In this document: positions 13,301 to 64,000 of the stretch, in pieces | Position numbering within the stretch: position 1 is the stretch's first letter | Layout: the number at the start of each line of letters is the position of its first letter | Assembly: GCF_965638725.1 (NCBI RefSeq) | Contig: NC_134951.1 | Location: forward strand, 105,857,811-105,921,810 | Origin: Aptenodytes patagonicus | Lineage: Eukaryota > Chordata > Aves > Sphenisciformes > Spheniscidae | DNA: 64,000 nt | Direction: 5' to 3' | The notes under the pieces: model-generated | Seen by the model: the letters and a program-made list of their open reading frames with translations, nothing else | Database searches by the model: none | Told to the model about the DNA's origin: nothing | Position numbers and translations under genes: made by a program

Positions 13301-14448
13301 TATAAACATTATTTACATCTCTCTAAAGCTCACATCAATCTCTTCTGTGTGCTTACCCACGCTTATCACTTTATCTCAAGTCTTACTTCTTTTTTTTTCC
13401 CTCAAAGAGCCAGCTCTGGGAATCATGTTATTACATAAGAACCACAGCTGCCTCAATTTAAGTCTCTTTTGCAGCGCTCAGAACAGTTGAGAAAAACTTG
13501 AAAACGTGAAACAACTGCACACAAAAGCTGTGTAACCTACATGACAAATTAATAATATCCACAAGTGCATGTGACTTGATTTCATTCATTAACCAGGGAG
13601 TGGAAGGATTGATTATAGTTAATCAATATTTAAGACTCTTCCTTACTAGTAGCACTCGTTCTGCTTTTGCAAAAATAAGTTTAAAAAATGCCCCTGAAAA
13701 GATATAGTTTGAAATTAAGCATTGTTTGAGAGGGCAGGTTTGCAGACGCCGGGTGCCAGCCCACTTGCTAGCGGGCCGCGGAGAGCTGGCCATTTGGCAG
13801 ACTTGGCTCTTTGTTTCCAGTTGCTAAATCACAGCAGAGACAGATGAAAATTTAAACATATATTTCTGCTATTATTCTCCAAGCAGAATAGAATTACAAG
13901 GGAATAGAATTACAATTCGAGATGCAAAACCAATTCCTTACTGAAAGTATTCTACACTGTCAAAGTGCTTGGAAACCCTGGTACAGTGAACCCTTTCCAC
14001 CTTGGATTTACAGAGAGATTTCCCCATCCTCTTTATTTCTCTTCGCTACAGCCTATATATCTGGTTTACATCTCTTGGCCAGGTTTTGTACTTTTCTGGC
14101 TGCCACAGTCATTAAGTTTCCAAGAGCAGCTGATTCTTAGCATGCAGTAATTCTTGTTAGCCTGCTGAGAAGCTGACAGAATAAACCTTTCTGTTTGTTT
14201 GTTTAATTCCCTTCACTGAGCATTAGGAATTATTTCTGAAAGAACTCAAGCTTCCAGGTGTTCGCTTTTACATGCAAACATTTCATAACAGAAATAGATC
14301 CCTTTTATTTTCTAAATGCTGCATTGAACAATCTTTACAGAAGACTGTAAAGCTGAGGATAGCGCTCGTTGGCATTTACAGAGGTCCGGTTTGCCACAGA
14401 CAAAAGCATTTAGGAAGTGGTAGTGGGAAAGCTACAGTGTTTTTTGTT

Positions 14449-14463
14449 GGTGGTGGTGGTGGT
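14449..14463. repeat. (GGT)n microsatellite
   Basis: Five successive GGT units, directly visible, in intergenic DNA. Confidence 0.75.
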
Positions 14464-17400
14464 TAGTTGTTGGGGGTTTATTTTTGCACTTCAGTAAATA
14501 ACAGGCGCCAGTTGTTACACTTAAAAATACTATGAATCCACTCCTCTTGCTGAAGATCTTTCCCCATTTTATATATTAAATGCAAACAAATCTTCAGCAC
14601 AGAGAACAGATTAATAAATACACATATCCTTATGTTCTGTCGATTTTTGCTAAGGAAATGTCATTATGGCAAAGATGCTAACTGGCTTTGAAAGCTTAGT
14701 TGTAAGCCTATATCCCTTATCGAGCCAGAAGGACTGCTGTTGAGTTCTCAGACAGCACTGTTTCCACCCAAAATGACAGTTCAAGACACAGGCAGAATTA
14801 AGGAGTTAAATTGGGATACATTTGCATTGGACTATCAGCTATGATAATCAGTGTACTTGTGCATGTGTGTGCCGGTGTGTACGAACTTCTTAAAATACAT
14901 TTTTTATTTGTAACACAATCACACTGGATTGTCTGACAGATGATTTAATTAAAAGGTTTTTAAAATGACAACATGAATCACAGCTAGTTTTAACAATCCA
15001 TTGCCTGCACATACCCATACACACAGTTTTGCCTGGAAAGACTGTAATGACGTATTCATAGGTATGCCGAAGGAAATCGAACTCGGGGCCCTTACAAAGG
15101 AGGTCTCGCCAACTAATCTCGGAGTTCAACCCCAGAATTTCAAATCCTGCTCTGGGAGGAAGGTGACAGATGGTCCCTGAGACAACTGATTCTATATTAT
15201 TTAAGGATTTATCAAGCAGAAGACTTAGGAACACTTCTGCTAGATAGCGACTAGCCAGTGTGGACCACAGGACATGTAAACATACAGTTTAACCTGAAGT
15301 ATGTGAATAGCTCACTTGGTTTTACTGGAACAGTCCAAGTGCTTAAACTTAATTCCATGCATGCTTGAAAGAGCACAGCCTGAGCCCAGAAAGTATTTTA
15401 AGTAAGTTAGCTGAAATACCCTGAAAAACCGATGGAGTTGTGCAGTAGTAAATATAAGCACGGCTGCAGCCAACAGGGCTTTTCCTTAAAGATTTTCATT
15501 TTGAGAAGGAAATACTTAAGTAAGTTTTCATAAACTTTCTCCACAAACCTTCCTGGCTGAGGGTTCTCCCACTTAGGGCATCCTCTTTATTAAAATATTC
15601 CTCCCACTGTCTCTGAGAAGAGCTAGATTTCTTGTAGCTTGGCTTTTAAGCATCTGTACAGAAGGATGGGAAAGCAAAGCTATAGTTAACTCCTCGTCTG
15701 CTGGCAACCAGACAACTCCCTGTAGCAAAAACTTGGCAGCAACCTGGTACTCAAAGCACCACGCTTCCAAGCCAAGTTGGTCAGGATTCTGAAAGTTGAT
15801 GATACGTCACGTTCTCATTCACCTTTCCAAAGGTCTCGCTCCTGGGTACAAAGATGCTAAAATGCAGGAAATAAATCTCTATGAGTGAATGAAAAGAACC
15901 GCAAATGTGACTTTTAGTTAAATCTGTTCCAGAATGTTGCCTCTCCATTTTGAATAATGATCATGAATGATAATGAGCTTTCTTCCAAGTCAAGTTAGAT
16001 ACATGCATGAGGTTTTGCAGAATCAATGCATATTCAGGGCTCTGATTTAAGAGTGGGAATAGCTTGGCATAAAATTACTATTCACAACATTCTCTGCGGA
16101 CACCTCAGACTTTTATGAATTGGATTTGGAGCCAGCAGCTTATAACCTGACATCATTGCTGTGTGCCTTTAAATACACTCTAAAAACCAGGGTGTTCAGA
16201 AGCTGACTCAGAGCAGCTCCAACAGCTGTGTAGGAAGCAGTATGTGCAGAAAGCGGGGAAGGGCAATCTTCAGCCTTCTCAAATGCAGCTATTTCAGATT
16301 GCCAGTCAGAGCTCTCACTTTCATTTTTTTCTCCGAATACCCCAGCCCCGCAGGCCTGTATGTTCCAAGGATTTCATACATCCGTGTAATTCCACTGACT
16401 TCAAATGTACATTAATTCAAACGTTACCATTTCAGTTTGGGCAACTGTAGCTGGTCTACAGAGCTGCTGCTGCTTCTTTTCTGAAACAGAAGAGTTGTAT
16501 TAAAAAGACAAACGAAAACTCAACAGCTAAAAATACTTTTCATTTATTTGAGAGAATAAAACAGTTTCTTTCTGTTTGGCTGACTCAGATTTCAGCAATG
16601 CTTCTTTTATCAGTGATACGTGAAGATACGGTCTGAAAATATCTTCCAGTGCAATTGATATGAAAATCCCATCATTGCAAGACTACACCTATTATTTACT
16701 GAGGTCTTTGCGTCATGAATTTCAACTGCTAACAGATTTTTTACAACATGGTTTTAAACAGCATGGCAGCCATTCCAAAGCCTAGTAACCTTGAAGAAAA
16801 TATTTTAAATCTCAGAAAAATATTTTTACGTTACTTACATAAGGCTTTTCATTAACAAATTCCAAAATATTTAATTGATGAAACTTTAAGGTAGACTCTT
16901 TTACACTAGGAACAGGCAGCAAGGCTTGAGTTGCCAATAAACAGTGTACGGGACACACTGAGCAGTGTCACTTTCTAAAAATGGGTGCAGAAGAAAATGA
17001 CAGCTGTTGGAGAGTAGGCAGGAACAGCGGAACACACAGATACAGGGTCTGGGCCTTAGCGCTCCCTCAATAGGAGCTGTGGGCGTGAAGTGAAACACAC
17101 ATTAACCAGGTAAGGAATGCAAGGATTTCCTTTACTGCAATGAACATATGAGTTGGCAGTTAAAAGGGCAAGTGCCTACAGAATGGATGTTATAATACAT
17201 TAAAAAAATAAGTAAGTCTACACGCGTACAAGAAAGATAACTGTAGTACACTTGTCCCCTATCATTTCCAGATATGCTGTATCCAGAATTGAACCTAAAA
17301 TATACTGAAAAGAATTCTCTTAGAGTACTCTCTATTTCCAAACACTAAAGATTTATTTCACCAAAAGCAAAAAAGATGGAAGGTACACAAGTAATCCTAC

Positions 17401-18803
17401 ATTAAAAAGTTAGTAGAGACTGTGCTGGCAGAGGAAAGGAAAAAGGAAAGAATGACAGAAGGAAACACAGACAACCGTTTCTGTTGAACAGGCTTCCGCA
17501 GACTTAGTCTTCTTTTATGTTCGCATAAAGCTATAATCTACACTTGGGTTTTGGTTTATACATATAAACTCTAACTCATGAAAGTGTTTAACAAATACGT
17601 ATGATTACCTCATTTATGTCCTACCCCAGCTACTGCAACTTGAGTGTGTATTTAAAATACTACAAATACTTATTTGCTGAATTGGTACCTAAAACTATGT
17701 AGGAAGAAGAAATGTGCTGATCTGCATAAAACTTACCTCTACGTGAATGACTACAGGCTAAGGAATCCCACGTTTGCAGTTCAAAAGGGCGGGGAGCTGT
17801 TCATATATGGAAATGGGACTGAGCAAAAGTCAGACTTTAACGCAGCAGTGTACTGCACGCACAATCGTGTTTTTCGTATGCTGCAGCAGTCACACTTCTC
17901 ATTTCTCATAGCCTAACTTCAGCCTGAACCATATAAATTGTACAAAACAGAAGAATTAGTTACTCCGTAAATATTCACTCCTTGAAAGTTAAGCACGTGC
18001 TTGTTTCAGGCAATTTTGTGCCTTCAGCCTGCAAAATGAGACTGTGACTCAGTGTGAGAAAGTAAACACCATGGTAACACAAATCCACAAGAGCCAAATT
18101 CACCCGGAGATGTAAGGAAGGCCAAAGATGTTGAGGTGCCGGGAGGGTGGGAAAAAAGAAGTCAGAAGCACTTAGAACATGGCATAGAACGCCTTCGCGT
18201 GCTGTCGTGACTCCAAGTGCGCTCCACTCACGGTCAAACACCCTTGTAGCAGCTTCCCCCGTGAGGAGCATCTCCAGTTACCGCGTGCGGCTGCTAACGG
18301 CCTGTTGAAAGCACCAAGCGCGACTGTTGTCTTCCCAGCAGCTCTAGTACTGTCAGGCAAGCCCCTGCCCTGCCCCGCAGCCCTCACCCCGCGGGGGGCA
18401 CCGGAGCCGGGATGCCCGGCTCGCTCGGCGCGCCCACGGCCCGGCCCCAAGGGCGGAGGCATACCTCGGGCTCCGCGGGAGGCCCCCAGCTGGGACAGCC
18501 GCCCTCTCCCCACACACCTTCTCTTCGCACCCCCCCGAACCCAAACCCGGGTGGGGCAGGGCGCCCGCGGCGGGAAGAGGGCCCCGGCCCGGGATCCCGG
18601 CCGCACCTCCTCCCCCCCGCCGGTCCCCCTGACGGCTCGTGTGTCCACAGAAGCGACAGCGAGCGGGCTCGGGCTCCACAAGAAGAAAAGGCCTTCGCCT
18701 CCTGCGACGGCCGCTGCGGCCAGAGGCGGCTCAGTAACGCGGCGCTGCGGCAACGGCGACGTCGCGCGCCCAACGTCCCCGCTCCGCCGCTTGCCGCCTC
18801 CGC

Positions 18804-18836
18804 CTCCCTCTCCCTCTCCCTCTCCCGCCCCCGCGA
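18804..18836. repeat. CTCCCT polypyrimidine repeat in the promoter, G-quadruplex-capable on the - strand
   Basis: CTCCCT units repeat about four times and run into CCCGCCCCC. The - strand has more than four runs of three or more G separated by short GA linkers, the pattern of promoter G-quadruplexes and S1-sensitive sites. Confidence 0.75.
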
Positions 18837-18858
18837 CCGCCCCCCCTCGCCGGCGCGC

Positions 18859-18864
18859 ATTGGC
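18859..18864 (-). promoter_or_regulatory. Inverted CCAAT box
   Basis: ATTGGC within GCGCATTGGCC in the CpG island, consistent with an NF-Y site. A distance of 1.2 kb from the ATG makes it either distal or part of a second start cluster. Confidence 0.4.
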
Positions 18865-19070
18865 CGGCGCCCGCCCCACCCGCCATCTCCACCCCTTCCC
18901 CTTCCCTCGCGTTTTACGTCCGCCAGGAAAACCCCGCCCACCTCATCTCCCCTCCTCTCGGTTGGAGAAGCCTATTGTCAGTCATGCCGTCCCCGGTGCG
19001 CGTCCCAGCTCCCGCGTCCTCCCCAGACCCCTGCGCGGGGAGGGGGGGTGTTCCACGATCCTCTCTTTTC

Positions 19071-19076
19071 ATTGGC
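19071..19076 (-). promoter_or_regulatory. Inverted CCAAT box
   Basis: ATTGGCTG in a GC-rich context, a good match to an NF-Y site in inverted orientation. It is flanked downstream by GC boxes at 19153-19167. Confidence 0.45.
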
Positions 19077-19152
19077 TGCGCGGCGCCGTCAATCATCCAG
19101 CGCCGCCAGCTACGGCCGCTCCTCTCGCCCCTTCTTGCCCCTTTCGCGGTCA

Positions 19153-19174
19153 CCCCCGCCCCGCCCCTTTCCCC
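19153..19174 (-). promoter_or_regulatory. GC-box cluster with G-quadruplex potential
   Basis: Four C-runs of 5, 4, 4 and 4 bases are separated by G, G and TTT. On the - strand this gives two overlapping Sp/KLF GGGGCGGGG boxes and a compact four-run G-quadruplex motif. Confidence 0.6.
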
Positions 19175-19607
19175 TCCTTCCTCCCCTGAACTCTACTCAC
19201 TCCGCCAAGTTGCGCGGCCGCTCGCCCGCCGGCTCCGGGGCTCTAGTGGTGCGGCTGCGGCGACACTTGTGGCGGCCCCCGGCGGAGCAGGAGGGGGCAG
19301 GATGACGGCGGGGGCGCGGGGAGCACCCGGCGGCGGTTGAAGGCGGAGAAGGGGCGTGTGGAAGCGAGCGACTGGGGAGCGGGGAGTGGAAGCTGCCTCC
19401 CCGGCGAGCTCGGCCCAGGGGCGAGTCCGGCCGATGACAGCGGGCTCGGCGCGGGCTGGCGCAGGCGAGCCCGGCTGAGGGTGACGCGGAGCGAACGAGG
19501 CGGGAGCGGGGCAGCGGCGCCGCCGAGCCCGGCCCGCGGCGGCTCGCGTCGCGCCTACCCTGAGAGAGCGGGAGCCCGGTCCCGTCCCCCGCCCCGCCGC
19601 GGGAAAG

Positions 19608-19615
19608 TTTGGCGC
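19608..19615 (+). promoter_or_regulatory. E2F-like site
   Basis: TTTGGCGC matches the E2F consensus TTTSSCGC exactly and lies directly after a GC box (19586-19598) in the island. One 8-mer match is weak evidence of function. Confidence 0.35.
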
Positions 19616-20048
19616 CCGCCCGCCCCGCCGGGCAAAGTTGGGGTTGGTTGCTTGTTTTTCCCTTTCCTCCTCCCCCCTTTCCGCTCCCCCGCCGGCCGCC
19701 GCTCTCCCCCGCCTCCCTGGCAGCCGGCTCCGCGCGGAGAGGAAACTGCGAGGGAAGCAGGAACTGAGGAGCGAGGCGGCAGTCCGGACCCAGGAGCCTC
19801 CCCAGCGCCCGGAAGCCAGCAGTCCCCGTCGGCACCGCCGCCGCCCCGCTCGCCGCTGGGACGCCAGCCCTCTCCTCCCCTCATCCCGTCGGTGTGGTGT
19901 GCGCGGGCGGGCGCGAGGGCAGGGAGGACTTGGTTTTGTTTTTTTTTTTTTTCCCCCTAAGCCCTTTTTTTGCCCGCCCGCTTCTCCCTCCGCTTTAATA
20001 TATGCTTCTGGAGAGCGACGTCCCCCCGCGCCGCCTCACCGCCCAGCC

Positions 20049-63660
<43,612 letters not shown>

Positions 63661-64000
63661 GTATGTAATGTTTAACTTTATCTATAGTACCCTAAATAAA
63701 TTGTCCACTGTTTCAGGTTCGGATCATAAGCTTGTAAATGTGATTTCATTTTTACTTAAATCAGATGAAATCAATGAGATTATGGGTGCTAAAATGGCCG
63801 TCACTTTCAGCTGTATCATGCTTTCACTGTTCTGCGTTGTTATGATGGAGAACTGGAATTTACTGAAAAAGTATGAGGAAATGGGATGATGGTCTTGATC
63901 CTGTAATCACATTTGATCTTATGTGTGTTAGTTAAAAATGCAAATCACTACTACTTAGGCCAAAACAATTGCCAAGGGATGCTTCTGCTATATATTTATG
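63661..64000 (+). other. PPP2R5A: PPP2R5A intron 11, 5' part
   Basis: Begins GTATGTAATG. The expected continuation of the protein (mammalian TIVALVYNVLK-type helix) is not in this stretch, so the next exon lies beyond the window. The in-frame read-through ends at TGA 63887-63889. Confidence 0.85.

Larger units (their letters stand above)
147..18300. other. Intergenic region upstream of PPP2R5A
   Basis: About 18 kb of AT-rich DNA with many stops in all frames. No exon series, tRNA or rRNA is recognisable, and the open frames are short with no family resemblance. Contents that can be pointed to are listed separately: a GC-richer patch with a tandem duplication (3790-4340), short microsatellites, an AT-rich stretch (10321-10375), a 22-bp palindrome (10095-10116) and a small CpG-rich spot around 13740-13800. 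It could host enhancers or a lncRNA, but nothing in the sequence proves either. Confidence 0.6.

Noticed and set aside
13886..13915. 14-base direct repeat GAATAGAATTACAA with period 16
   Set aside because: A single short duplication with no further structure.
14890..15234. 114-codon - strand frame in the intergenic region
   Set aside because: No motif or family resemblance and no splice context; long frames of this size are expected a few times by chance in 64 kb.
18172..18879. 235-codon open frame on the - strand in the CpG island
   Set aside because: GC-rich DNA has few stops; the product is low-complexity Gly/Arg/Ala with no family resemblance and overlaps equally long frames on the other strand.
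18305..19305. Two overlapping + strand frames of nearly 300 codons
   Set aside because: Same cause: composition-driven openness, Pro/Ser/Arg-rich, no conserved domain, mutually overlapping.
19993..20004. TATA-like TTTAATATAT before the start codon
   Set aside because: Not a canonical TATAAA, and it would give a leader of only about 25 bases inside a CpG island.

Overview
The window is nuclear DNA from a vertebrate, most likely a bird. A multi-exon protein gene is spread over more than 40 kb with GT-AG introns. The interspersed repeats are CR1 LINEs ending in ATTCTATG-type octamers, the dominant avian repeat. There are no Alu, L1 or other mammalian repeats. Nothing bacterial or viral was seen: no operons, rRNA or CRISPR. 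The species cannot be named from the sequence alone.

The one gene that can be identified with certainty is PPP2R5A, on the + strand. It encodes the B56-alpha regulatory subunit of protein phosphatase 2A. Eleven coding exons are present, from the ATG at 20049 to 63660. They encode 398 complete codons plus two bases. The last part of the protein, roughly 80 residues by comparison with the mammalian protein, lies beyond the right edge. Every residue of the LxxIxE substrate-motif pocket known from B56 structures is present.

Layout: bases 1-146 hold an open frame ending in a stop that looks like a protein tail, unidentified. Bases 147 to about 18.3 kb are intergenic with no recognisable gene. They hold a GC-rich patch with a 65-bp tandem duplication near 4.1 kb and a perfect 22-bp palindrome near 10.1 kb. 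A CpG island of about 2 kb (about 18.34-20.45 kb) is the PPP2R5A promoter, with CCAAT boxes, GC boxes, an E2F-like site and G-quadruplex-capable tracts. It contains exon 1, whose leader carries an overlapping upstream ORF. Intron 1 (19.3 kb) holds a long T tract, a 24-bp palindrome with a POU octamer, and a 5'-truncated CR1. Intron 3 holds two more CR1 copies. All three young CR1s are antisense to the gene. Exons 5-11 are more closely spaced and include a 203-bp and a 77-bp intron. Introns 7 and 8 hold older, sense-oriented CR1/L3-like fragments.

No novel multi-gene system was found. The most interesting leads are (i) a 75-codon in-frame extension if intron 11 is retained, with a hydrophobic segment; (ii) an upstream ORF that runs across the exon 1/2 junction; (iii) two CR1 copies of the same subfamily in direct orientation flanking exons 2-3; and (iv) several perfect palindromes or hairpins in non-coding DNA.
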